Below the pieces are notes generated by a model. It had not been told where the DNA came from. It saw only the letters and a program-made list of their open reading frames with translations, and did no database searches. A stretch of DNA of 64,000 nt from Glossina fuscipes (lineage: Eukaryota; Arthropoda; Insecta; Diptera; Glossinidae): contig NW_023998481.1 of NCBI RefSeq assembly GCF_014805625.2, positions 118,853 to 182,852 on the forward strand. Reading direction: 5' to 3'. Position numbers and translations under genes: made by a program. Of the stretch, positions 25,142 through 36,312 are shown in pieces; positions within the stretch are counted from its first letter, which is position 1, and every line of letters starts with the position of its first letter.

Positions 25142-28100
25142 TTTAATAATACCAAAAATATACGACTACTATAGACGTCGTGTGCATCTACGAACACGCA
25201 GTAGACGTCTATAAATGTCATTTACGTCAACGGGTTAAAGACTTATCTTCAAGTGGGAATTTTTTGTTTTTGTTGTCTCTATTAAAATACACCTACACAC
25301 ACACCCACATACACCAATAAACACCCACGCACTTATCCCATACACACACATTAATATATATATATATATTAATATACACAAATGCACACAGACACAACCA
25401 TCCAGCCACACAAACACACGTACACACACACTGTTACACTTTTATATACGCATACTCCTTTAAGAACTTTAATAAACATTTGTTGTTGAATTTGTTTGTT
25501 TGCAAAAGTTTATGTAATCTTTTTAACGCATATATATATAAAAAAAAAGAAGAAATGAAGCTCCTTAGGCTGGCTGCCACTCTAACGCTACACTGCACTT
25601 ATTAAAAGGTTTTTTTGTTAAAAAAACGTTTCTTCGATGCACTCCTTTTTGCTTAGCAATTTTCAATCCGTATTCAAAATATTATTTTGCTAACAAATGC
25701 TTGGAAACAAAAAATGGAATGCTGTGAAGTTTAATATATTTCTTTTTTCTATTTTCTTTGAAATTCTTTTAACAAATGTTATAAAAAGAAAGCTTTGTCC
25801 GTTCTTTTATTGAATCGTTCATTTATTTATTTATTTTTTGTTATTTCTTTTTATATAGTTTTAGTAGAAACTACTCCTCATCCTCTTCATCAGTACCTTC
25901 CTTTGCGATAGCTAAACGTTTTTCATTTAGACAAAAATCTTTTAAACGAGCAGATAGCACATGTACCAACCATTACACTAGTCTTGAAAATGATAATAAT
26001 GCTACAACAACATCTACTATAATTACAACTACTGCTACAACTACTACTACTCCCACTTCTACTACTACTACTACTACTACTACTCCAACCACCAACCACC
26101 ACCTCCACACCATCAAACCTAATAAATCTTTAAATAATATAACAACAACAACAACAACAACAATAACAACAAGTGAAAATACAGATGATAAGACCACTTG
26201 TGGGTAAGGTTTTTTTATAATATTAAAAAAAAGAAAAATTAACGAAGCGAATCTAATTTCATTTTAAGTAATTAAAAAATTGTAATTAATATAATAATTC
26301 ATTAAGTGTACGAACGACTTAACGGGGAATGTTTTCTCATTTTTAATTAGTTGACACGTATCCGGGGTATTTTAAATTGTGGTCGTATTAAAGTTAGCCT
26401 TGCAAGCCTTGTAAAGCATTTAATGTCAAAGACTTTTAACGCATTTTATCAAAGGTATTTTTAAATTTAACAAGTAAGAACATTATTTTCGATCATAGTC
26501 GAATCTCTTATACTCATCCTAAAAAAGACTAAAAAACTACATTTTCTTACTCTATAAGATTGGGTGGGTGCGGTTGATTTTTTTCTATTTTTATTGGATA
26601 AATTTGTAGAAATTTCTGTCGCGTATCTGTTGCGGTTTATGAGCAACGAGCAAAGGACACGGAAAGCAGTTTTGATTATACAGATGTGTGGGCGTTGTAG
26701 GCGTGTTCTTTGATCGGTTTGGATCATTTTCAATTTCTTTTGCAAATTTGTAGGCGATATCTTTGCTTTTACCATAATTACTGGACAGCTAGGCAAAGAG
26801 ACAGATGTACAAACGAACATGTTTAAGTACATTCCCAATTTGCAGCTGGTCAAAAATTTGTACAGGTAGGCGTGGTCACAGGTACAGGTACTGCAGCATC
26901 GACCGTAGAATATACTTATGTAAGCAATGAACAAAAAACAGTTTGGTTATTCCTTCTAAAAAACAGAGAGATTCTCACTTACGTAGTACTGTTGGAGTGT
27001 TCTTTGATCGATTTGGCCTATTTTCAACATCAACCTGCTTGCAAGAATTTCCAACGTTTTTACCAAATTTGACGTCGATATCTTCATTTTTGCGGAGAGA
27101 ATGTGTACAAGAGACGGTACACGGACGGACAGATGGACATGCTTTAATTCGATTTAGAATTTGATGCTTATCAAGAATAGATATACTTTGAGAAGAGATA
27201 TACTTTGTGGTGTCTTCGAAGCTATTTTCTAGGCGTTGCAAACTGTTTGGCGAAATGAACATACTTCCCATACTTCGATGATGAGTATAAAAACATCAAA
27301 GTTCATGTCAAAAAACCTGTTACAAGCCATACAAATAGTTTATTTTCTTGTAAATGAAAATGTTATTACAAGCAAGCATATACGACACACATGCAAGGCT
27401 TCAAAAATGAACATAGCGATCAATCAAAAATATGTGAAGATTAACATTTCGAAGTACAATGAAATATTTTTTTTTTGTTTTTTTTTTTTTTTTTGGCAAC
27501 GCCAAAAACCAGTTTTGAAAACTCGACTGCATTTATAAAACGATTACAGGTGATTCATATACAAATAAGATGAAATATATTAAAATGAAAAAGGTGCACC
27601 ATATGCAGAAAATGTGCGGTTGCTTTACGTTACACTTCCAGTTCTTGTTCCCGTTGTGTTAGCAAATGCGAATGTAATTTAGAGAAAAGGAAAAAGATTT
27701 TCCTTAAAAGATTTTCTACTGCCCAAATATTACACGTCACAGTCGTAGGACACACACACACACACAAGCTTGCATATGTATACGATCTAAGCATTTATAT
27801 CTCTCTCTGATGTGTTTTCCTCTATGTTAGAAACCATTAGCCAGCCTATCTTAGTATTTATTCCATTATGGGTAGCAAAAAAAGTATCGCAGTAAAATGG
27901 TCAGGCTATAAAATACGATATTTTTATTCTCGGGTATACATTCAGATACCGCAATATACTCTCTGTCGTGAAAGTTGTGCACTTGTGTTACATATTTATT
28001 GCAAGCTCACATAACATGAACGAAAAATTCTTTCGTTTTATTTATTTGCTACATTTGGGTTTTCTTCCGTTTCTTCCGTGTTAACATTTTTAGAATAAAC

Positions 28101-28951
28101 GCGTAATCGAACATCTTAGTAATATTGTTAATATTGCGCCGAGTCATAAGTAACTTCTGACGCAGCTAGGTAGAATCTATTGTTCGTATTTACCCACTAT
28201 ATAGGTAAGCATTCAGTTAGTCTAGTTTTGCCGATGAAAGTGTACCACTTACCTTCTACTAGTCTGCGGCTAACATCTCTACTATTTTTCATGAATTCAC
28301 TTACCTCTGACTGTCACCACATCACTACGTAGAAAACCGTTAAGTGGCTGGTCATATAGTAGATATATTTACTCATTTTTTGATGTTTGGGCATAAATAT
28401 GAACAATTTAGATGAAAGTTGCATTGGTCAACTTTCTCAGGAAGATAATTTTAAGACAATGTACATATATTCATATTTATAAGCATATATTGATAGATCC
28501 CTAAATCAGTGAGTTTGAATCTAGTATTAAGAAATACTTGAGTAGTTGGAATAGATTAAATTTCCTTAAGAAATATTTATGTAAGATATTTAAAAATTTT
28601 GGAATGATAATAAAAATGAATTCTTATTTTCAGGTATCAACAAAATCCCGAAGCTTGCGTTGCTGTACATTGTGTTGCTGGTCTTGGCCGTGCTCCGGTA
28701 TTGGTAGCGTTGGCTCTTATTGAATTGGGTCTTAAGTATGAGGCAGCCGTAGAAATGATAAGAGAGTAAGCTATTTATACAGTAATGAAAGAAATCTCTG
28801 GAAGCATTAAGCATTAATGTTTCTCTTTCATTTTTTAAGCAAACGACGAGGCGCTATTAATGCCAAGCAGCTATCATATTTGGAACGTTACAAGCCCAAG
28901 GCAAGGTTAAAGCACAAAAACGGCCATAAAAATTCATGTTGCGTGCAATAG
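24533..28951 (+). CDS. PRL-1: PRL-1 family protein tyrosine phosphatase (PTP4A), 4 coding exons
   Basis: Coding exons are 24533-24649, 24763-24929, 28634-28765 and 28850 minus 10, i.e. 28840-28951, all with GT..AG introns (113, 3704 and 74 nt); phases are 0, 2 and 2, and the total is 528 nt for 175 aa. The protein opens [20 protein letters not shown] and shows the PRL signature [10 protein letters not shown], with catalytic Cys108 and Arg114. Asp76 in FEDG is the general acid, and Cys53 is the partner of the redox disulfide known in this family. A basic C-terminal tract and CCVQ (172-175) give a CAAX prenylation box, so the enzyme should sit at the plasma membrane or endosomes. The family acts on phosphoproteins and phosphoinositides in growth control and binds CNNM magnesium transporters; that is family knowledge. 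The length matches the usual 173-176 aa. The ATG at 24533 is the first in frame; a second at 24542 is also possible. Codons are intact with no frameshift. The large second intron holds a possible in-frame extra exon, listed separately. Confidence 0.96.
25040..25238. mobile_element. TTAA-flanked MITE-like element in PRL-1 intron 2
   Basis: The block is bounded by TTAA at 25040-25043 and 25235-25238. Just inside are inverted termini CACGTTGACG and CGTCAACGGG, which match as reverse complements at 9 of 10 positions. The interior holds a 47-T run (25094-25140) and a perfect 10-bp inverted repeat TATAGACGTC (25170-25179) / GACGTCTATA (25204-25213). TTAA target duplication with short inverted termini is the hallmark of piggyBac-type elements, so this is probably a non-autonomous derivative of about 0.2 kb. 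No coding capacity is present. Confidence 0.5.
25859..26203 (+). other. Candidate in-frame cassette exon of PRL-1 (Ser/Thr-rich insert)
   Basis: Inside PRL-1 intron 2, a T-rich tract ending in TTTTTATATAG precedes this block and GTAAGG follows it. It is 345 nt (115 codons). Entering in phase 2 from the preceding exon, the frame stays open throughout and leaves in phase 2, matching the next exon, so inclusion would keep the phosphatase frame and give 290 aa. The encoded segment starts [20 protein letters not shown], continues with a basic stretch, then Thr runs from (ACT)n and (ACA)n repeats, and ends DDKTTCG. The other two forward frames are closed in the non-repeat part (for example TAG at 25863-25865 and 25909-25911). 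A second AG at 25863-25864 would give a 6-nt shorter exon in the same frame. If the donor is not used, the frame stops at once (TGT GGG TAA), so an alternative 3' end is also conceivable. The insert would lie between the residue-94 helix and the P-loop. No transcript evidence is available. Confidence 0.5.
26470..27310 (+). repeat. Dispersed repeat family B, nested copies in PRL-1 intron 2
   Basis: Two partial units: one with GTGTTCTTTGATCGGTTTGG (about 26702) and one with GTGTTCTTTGATCGATTTGG (about 26998). The latter is followed by GAGAATGTGTACAAGAGACG, ACGGACGGACAGATGGACAT, TTTGATGCTTATCAAGAATA, GGCGTTGCAAAC and GATGATGAGTATAAAA. Long frames on both strands are explained by the repeat. Confidence 0.5.
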
Positions 28952-29790
28952 ATTTCCAAAAAAAAAAAAAAGTTAATAAATAAATAAAAAAAAAAAACCA
29001 TTTAAATTCCCACCAGTTGACAAGTGTTCATTTTCTTTTTAATTTAAAACAAAAGCAAAGCAGACAGCAACATCAACAACAGAAATGTTAAAATAGAAAA
29101 ACAAACGGAATTTATGTACAACTTTTTTTGTTTATTTTTTTCCTGTTTTTGTTACACAAAAAAGAAAAGTCAATCGGAACGATTGGTATCGCTTAAATTT
29201 AATTTGTTAAAGATTGGAATAATACATATATACACACACACATATATATATATATATATAATTTTTTTTTTATTAGATTCCATTGCAACATTTTGATAAG
29301 GAGATGCTAATTAATTAATAATAATTATGATGATAACACAATGAACATGCATTCTTCTTCTTTAGTAGAAAAATTTTCTTTTTTTTTTTTCTTTTTTTTT
29401 TCTGAATTTTTCGTAACATTATAGATTAGCTGTATGTGTACATCTATGTGTTTTTCATAGTAAGTGCTTAGTTTGCAAAATAGTTAATTAACCAAACATT
29501 TATTAGAGAAGGAAGAAAATAAAAAATTGTAGTAAATTTTATGCTTTTTTTTTTTTTCTATGTATAAATTAATTTTTGTAAAATTTATTAATATAAAAAA
29601 ATGCTTAAATCTATTCATCAAACATTTTTAAGGCTTTCGTTAAATTTCTTTTAGTTAAAATTTAGTTAGCTTTTTGCTTCTTCTGCTTATTAAAAATGTG
29701 CTCTTTCTTACCTATTTTAAGTTTAAAAATTTACAAATTCACACTACGACAAAATTAAGTAACAAGAACGTTGAAAAATAAAAATGAGCC
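28952..29790 (+). other. PRL-1: Probable 3' UTR of PRL-1
   Basis: Sequence after the PRL-1 stop is A- and T-rich with no credible frame. AATAAA hexamers occur at 28975-28980 and in the overlapping run just after, and again near 29775, so either a very short or an approximately 0.8-kb 3' UTR is possible. It contains a (TA)n tract around 29240-29260. The true cleavage site cannot be told from sequence alone. Confidence 0.4.
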
Positions 29791-30240
29791 AAACTATATA
29801 TGTATATATATATATATTTGCTTGCACGTATCGCAGAATGCGATATGAATATTTTCATTTCATTTTGTAGAATGCAGAAATTTGGGTAAAAGCCTTCGTG
29901 TTATTTTTAATCGTAAGCGCAAGTTTTTCTCCTAACATACTTTCCTCAGATTGTTTACCAGCCGTTGAAATTCTGGCTACATTTTCTAACGCAAATGCAA
30001 TTCAAGTTTTTTTTGTAATGAAATAAAGGTTTTGTTTCAATTTGTCATCGTTGCACATACATCCATCTATACAGAAATGAAAATTGCTAAAAATAGTCTG
30101 AGCTTAGGTGTAAAGTTTGGAATTGTCGTGATGCGTTAGCTAATTGCATCACACTGCGTAGTTCCATTTCTATAATTTGTCACCAGGTCTTATATGTCAA
30201 GTCTGCAAATTAGGATAATTGATCTCCGTTGCTTAAACCG

Positions 30241-30483
30241 TTAACTGTGTATGACGCATAAGTACGTTATGAAAAAAAGTACAAAATTTTGTGTTATGGC
30301 GGATCCGTCCATCCGTCTTTATTGAATTGCCTCATCAAATTTTGTGAATGTGTGTTTGCCATAATATGCTTTAGAATGTGTGTATGTTATTACAAATCCT
30401 GTGTATGACGAGTATACTCGTCGACACTACATTTTTGCGAGGCAATTTAAATACACATTTTCCAAAGAGGTCGCCACAGTTAA
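30241..30483. mobile_element. Second TTAA-flanked MITE-like element
   Basis: TTAA stands at 30241-30244 and 30480-30483, with CTGTG just inside the left end and CACAG just inside the right end. A 12-mer CTGTGTATGACG occurs at the left end (30245-30256) and again at 30399-30410, where it runs into a perfect 16-bp palindrome GACGAGTATACTCGTC (30407-30422). The size and boundaries resemble the element in the PRL-1 intron, although the termini are shorter. Assignment to a piggyBac-like family is an inference. Confidence 0.35.
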
Positions 30484-33400
30484 TTGGTTAATATGTCTTC
30501 GTCGAGAATTTAAAGTTCCTATCGGCGGAAAATGAATCCCAATAGACTAACTGATGCTCACGTAAGCAGTAAAAGGCTTTTTAACTTTTGTTCTTCTTTA
30601 AGGTGGTAAATGAATCGAAATTTGCCTTAAGGTTTATTTTTTCTTCAATTTTTTTTTTTTTTTTGTAAATATCTCTCCGACTTAAATTTATAATGCTTAT
30701 ATTTTATTGCGCTACCAAATCACCCTTTTAAGAATCTTTCTGTTGTTTCTATTTTTTTTTTTCACTTTGGCTTTAAATTGTAAATTGCACATTGAAAATA
30801 TATATCATATTTATGCTGTTAGGCTTTTTCGGCTAAAAGGTTTTTTTTTTTTTTACATTATTTCTTCTTTACTTAAAGTTCTGTTCAAATAAAAGTAATT
30901 AGCAATATATGATAAAAAAAATTATTAATAAATATTATTTAGAATTAGTTTATTGTCGAAAATTGCAAGAGAACATCATCTTAATATATGTAAGAAAACA
31001 CTTATAGCACATAATTATAAAGAGATCATAGATCTCTAAATCCAAAAAAAATTAAAAAGAATGTATAATCGTTTAGAGAAGAAAAAAAAAAATGGAAATA
31101 AAAAATTCAAAGTAAATATAAAATTTGTAGCGAAAACCGATCACAAAATCTCTATTAAAATTTTAGATTACTTTTATTGCTTTTCTTTTCTTAAAAATAA
31201 AATATTATTAAAATTTTTTAATCTTTTAAAAATGTATAAGTATTTGTAAAATATGCAGGAAATTTTTATTTGTGATTATGAACGAATTTCTCAAAGGCCT
31301 GAGAAAAAGCTGCAATTATCGAGTTTATAAAAAGTTATCTTTTACTCATATTTTTATTGATTTGAAAACAAATCTCTTTTAAAATTAATGCAAAAACACA
31401 CTTCCATAGCGTTGTTACGCTTTCTGCTTTATTTGTGTCAAGTTACAACTTCGATCAATTTATGCATATCTTTGATAAGATAGAGACCACAAGACAAAAA
31501 CAAAGCATCCGACATTGATAAAAATGACGTTTTGACCTGAGTTAGCCATACAAGCATGATATGCGTTTGGAAAGTCACGAATCGGCAAGCAGCTGAAAAC
31601 AAAATGGATGTAACAATTTAGCTTACAGTTTCTCTGGTCTAGACTTTATATTGGTTGAACTTGTCGCAAAAATTATGATCTGTCTGTCCAACATAATTAA
31701 AAGTCTAGAACAAGATTAAAAAAACAAAATCGATTTGCTATATAATGAATTGAATTGTTACTGGTCTGCAAAAGGGCGTGAATATTTCTCGCCCCGAAAA
31801 GAAAACTTGTACATTTCTTCGCCCTTTAATTGATCCTTGAGAAAATAAATATTGAACGGGGCCGATATGAAAGAATTAACCTCGAAAAATAAAAGGATTA
31901 AAATTCCTTCGCAGTTACTAAAAGCAAATCCAAACTCTTGGCGCGCTGATCTCGAGATCATCTGTATCGATATCCAAAGCTTGGCGCAAGGCATCTGTAA
32001 TCATCTTTTGGGTTAGACGTAATAGTGCTGTTCTTTGCATATACATAGCGACCTGGTGCTAATTTCGTAGCATCCGAAATAGTTATTCAGTCTCCAAAGA
32101 CTTTACCAAATTTATTTCTTCTCCAATATTTTCAAAAATCGCTTAGGTTTGTATGATGTTTAAACCGTAATGCCGATTAATCACAAAGTATTTATTATCA
32201 AGGAAAAAAATTATTTTTTCTTAATCTCCTCCAGGCAATTCATACATATAGGTCTATGTTAAAGGATTTCGCTTAAATCAACGTTAAGTTAAAAAGTTAT
32301 CCTCTAATGGTCGAGTACCATGGAGAACACCGCTTTAACACCTTCAAAAGTCCAACTTCAGACATATTAACCTTTCAGGTTCAAAAAGAAAAAGGTATTT
32401 TCGCCGACTTGGGCCGACTATACACCACGTCAAACAGATACATAACAGTTCGAAAGTATTTTTCTGTCAGCTAAATGATCCGCTTTAGATAGAGCCTTGC
32501 TATATTTCTTGTCAGTCTCTTAGTTCATTGTTGACCGGAGATTTGTATTTGGAATTTTTAAGTCATTATAGACGTCTTCTTGTCTGGCAGTGCTATTTTG
32601 CACCCCGAACACTTGGATAGTCTTGCTAATTAGGTATAATTTAGAAGTTAATATTTTCTTTCTGTCCATTGGGGAAGCAGATCATGCAAATTTCCAAGAT
32701 GAATATGTGGCTGACAATTGGTGATATATGCCGATTCTTCTCCCTTTTTTTGGCCAGGAACGAAAGACGGATATTGTTAAATTGATTCAGAATCTAGAGA
32801 ATATTTACTTTAAAGGCTTTCTGATAAAAGTAAAGAGAAATCTACACAAGACAAGACCACTATAATAACATCCGCCTTCTCTGTCGGTGGGTATAAAAGC
32901 CTATGACATATTCATATCGTCTTCTTTTCGATGGAAGTGTATGAACTATTTTCTATATTGTTTTCTTGCTTGTTTACAATTGCAAATATATCCCCTTCTA
33001 CTACGGATATAGAGCCTGACTTGAAATGTAGAAATAAATCGGTAATCGATAATTGAAGTTTTTTAAATTTTGCAAGTTTTCATAAATTTTGTTAATTATT
33101 GTTATATTTATATATGCTTATCAAGTGTATTTTGTTTTATTTTTTCAAATTAATAATCTCATAAAATTAATTCTTTCGCACTGTTGTTGAGTCATATAAC
33201 AACCAATGACCATGTCTTTTGAAAAAGATATACATATATATATTTTTTTTTATTAAAACCAATTTTTTCTCTCAAAATATTTGTCAATTCTCGTCACTCC
33301 CTTTCCATTTAAAGTCCACCATCCTTCAACAAAACATCCTACTTGCCTTTTAAAAATCCAGCAAAGTAAATGTAAGCAACAATATATAATAAATATGATA

Positions 33401-34855
33401 AATGGACGAATGGCTGAAGGAAACATTTCGTCATCTTGTCAAGCAATCATAAAATTTATAAAAATAAAATCAAGAATTCATTTAATAAAAAGATGTAATA
33501 AATACGATAATTAACGAAAAGAACATTATTTGCATATAAAACATAATTTAAATTACATGGCAACAAGAAGGTCGTACATTAAACGTTAATAAGCTAACAC
33601 AAATAAATTTAAATAAGAAAAAAAAAAAAAAAAGAAGCAAACCTTTAAGTTGATGTATATGTAAAAGTCCAAGAAATTGTAAAATGCATTATAATGCTTA
33701 AATTATATATATAATACATAAAAAATTATACATAATTATTGTAATTTTTTAAGCATAGTAACTTAAAAACAATAAATTAAAAAAAAAAAAAAAAAAAATA
33801 TGTATACATAAATATATATTTAAAAAAAAAAAAATTAAAAAAACTAAAAAAAAAATATATAAAAGTTATAAAAAAATGTATAAATTATGTCTTTTATTTT
33901 TGGGCAGAAAATTCAATTATGGGTAGACAGGATCCAGTACCAGTTATGGGTTAATAGATTCACAAAATATTTGTAATGAATTGGTGCGCGTAACGTGGGC
34001 TACAAAAACTATATAATCTTGATGCGTTGCGAATAGAGAGAGCCCAGAGTGGACACATCATGTTCTTAGCGGAGGAACGGCTAATTTTTAATTGCTTGAT
34101 TAAATTCGAAAATAGATTCAAAAATTAATTTCAAGTCATTAAAAAATATTACAAGGAAGCTCACAGTATTAGCAGGTATTATGCATTAAATATATCTTAA
34201 AAATATATTTGTTGTCAATATACGCGTATGCATGCATATAAAGATGTATGCATAAAAATCTATTTACGAATTTTTAGAATTTTAAATAAGATAAAAGCTG
34301 CGGTTTCTGCTATAGTAGGCATTACTGATCAGGAGACCTAAACAAAAATTAAGTGAAATTCAATGAAAAATGCCAGCAGAATCGTGAAATGTTTCTTTCT
34401 TTAGCAATGGATACGTCACCTCGTTATCGAATTATCGCACTGGTTGAGTGCACTCCAAAGCTGCTTCCTTTAACTCTTCCTTTAACTTCCAATATTATTT
34501 TTAGCATAATTATCATAATCATGCAAGTGTGGTTAATAGCGGTTTGTAGATGGTATTAGTGTGGTAAGTAAGGGTTTGTAGAGGGTATTTTGATAATTAT
34601 TCATGCAATTGTGGGCAGCAGAATAAATCTTAGCGAAGAATCGAACCGACTATGAAAATGCTTAGTATTGACATAAACTACAACAGAGTGAGTGAATTTT
34701 CGTTTTACACCCATCAGCGAAGGATGATTTCATTTTAATTTAGCAGAATAATAAGCTCGTTCCTCACACCTTAACAGAATCCAAGCGTTGTAATTTATTT
34801 ATTGAAAGCAACTCTGTGCTCTCTCTCTATTCTCCTCACAGGGTACTTTTTTTAT

Positions 34856-34865
34856 NNNNNNNNNN
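34856..34865. other. Assembly gap (10 N)
   Basis: Ten N bases; the gap size is probably a placeholder. Nothing across it can be joined. Confidence 0.98.
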
Positions 34866-36112
34866 AAGTTTATATTCGTATAGCCAAAAAAAGGCGAACA
34901 AATACAAACGTACATCTTGGTAGTTTATGATTGTATGCGAATATGTATAAAAATGATGTACGCATTTATGGCTTTTTTCTTTCTTGATTTATTTTTTCTT
35001 TTTTTTCCCCGGTTTGTTTTTAATTTCTGTTTTCTTTTTCAAATCAATTTACCTTGTGTACATTTTCTAAACTAACTTCTCAACTAATTTTTTTCATATA
35101 TTTGACTTTATCTATTTCCTTCATCTACAAGATAGAATTTTATGAACGCAGTCTTCCACATCAACGCAATGCCTCAACCGCTATATGTGCCACTGTTTTA
35201 AATATAAAACACTACGCGGATTGGGCAAACATACTTAAATGATGGTTGCATGCATAACAATTTATGAAAATAAACGCAAAATTTTCTCATGTTTTCTCAT
35301 ACGAGTTTACTGAAAGGTTTTACTTAGTAGGTAATAGAAAAATAATAATAAAAACAAGTAAAAAAATTATATTCGTCCATCAACAATTTGATGCTAATCA
35401 ATGATGTGTAGACTTTTCGAGGAGTCTGAAGTTTTTTTCCTGCAAATGTGCTGCAAATGTCTTGTTGTCGTCAACTGTTTTCGTTTCGTATCATTGCTTC
35501 ACGCATTTGTGCAAATTGTTTTTTCCGCATTTTCTGAGTGGGTACAGGTCAGTTCTGCCGACATGCAATCAAACCTGTAAATAACTAGGGAAAAAAAGGA
35601 AAACTTTTTGCATTTTTAATATTTGAAATTTATAAAACCATTGTATATAGAAAGGTAAAATTTGGTGGTCTTTCTTACACTAATAATGAAGGAAAAAAAT
35701 AATGATAAATGTTTGCGCCCAATCATTATAGCATAAGCAATACGCCCAGTTTGTGCATATATATATATGGAAAACATAGGATAAGTTGAGATAGAACCCA
35801 TGTACTATTACGTCATTTTCTGATTAGATTTAAGTTTTCTGTCATTGTGCGTAGCCTTCCGACTGAATTCTTTCTATGTCTTTTCGTTCTCAGCTCAAGT
35901 GGTCGCAATTTTCGATATATTTTCCTAATATGGGAATATTGTGGCATATACAGGCCAAAGAAATTGGATCGGATTAGTGCCCATATAATGTCAGTCATTA
36001 TACAAAAACAAGTAAACGCATTACAGTGAGTGCCAGTGTCTTAAATCCATTAAATATTCTAAGGTTTAATATAGTTAATCGGATAAAGACGTAATAAAGC
36101 GAATTAGGCGTT

Positions 36113-36312
36113 GTAGTGATTCGATTCGAACCATTTTCAACAGCGTTCGTCGTTGGGTCAAAACGTGTTGGCATACAAAATTTCATTAAAATATCTCAAA
36201 AATTGCACCTGTATGTTGAGTATGAAGATATAAGACGGATAGACGAATACACAGTGGGGAAAATTTCGATTTTTTCAGAAAGTAATTCTGAATCGATTGC
36301 TAACTTAATATA
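36113..36312 (+). repeat. Dispersed repeat family A, copy 6
   Basis: CGAACCATTTTCAACAGCGT, TCGTCGTTGGGTCAAAACG, ATTAAAATATCTCAAAAATT and AAGTAATTCTGAATCGATTG match the 22.4-kb copy closely. An 88-codon frame across it (36116-36382) is a by-product of the repeat. Confidence 0.55.

Larger units (their letters stand above)
29791..36112. other. Intergenic region
   Basis: Poly-T and poly-A tracts, (TA)n, the TTAA element at 30.24-30.48 kb and the assembly gap. No gene seen. Confidence 0.6.

Noticed and set aside
25923..26197. Minus-strand Ser- and Val-rich frames over the (ACT)n/(ACA)n repeats
   Set aside because: Products of the trinucleotide repeats; the + strand frame carries the matching splice phases.
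26467..26934. 155-codon minus-strand open frame in PRL-1 intron 2
   Set aside because: Lies across repeat family B on the opposite strand; related copies elsewhere do not keep the frame open.
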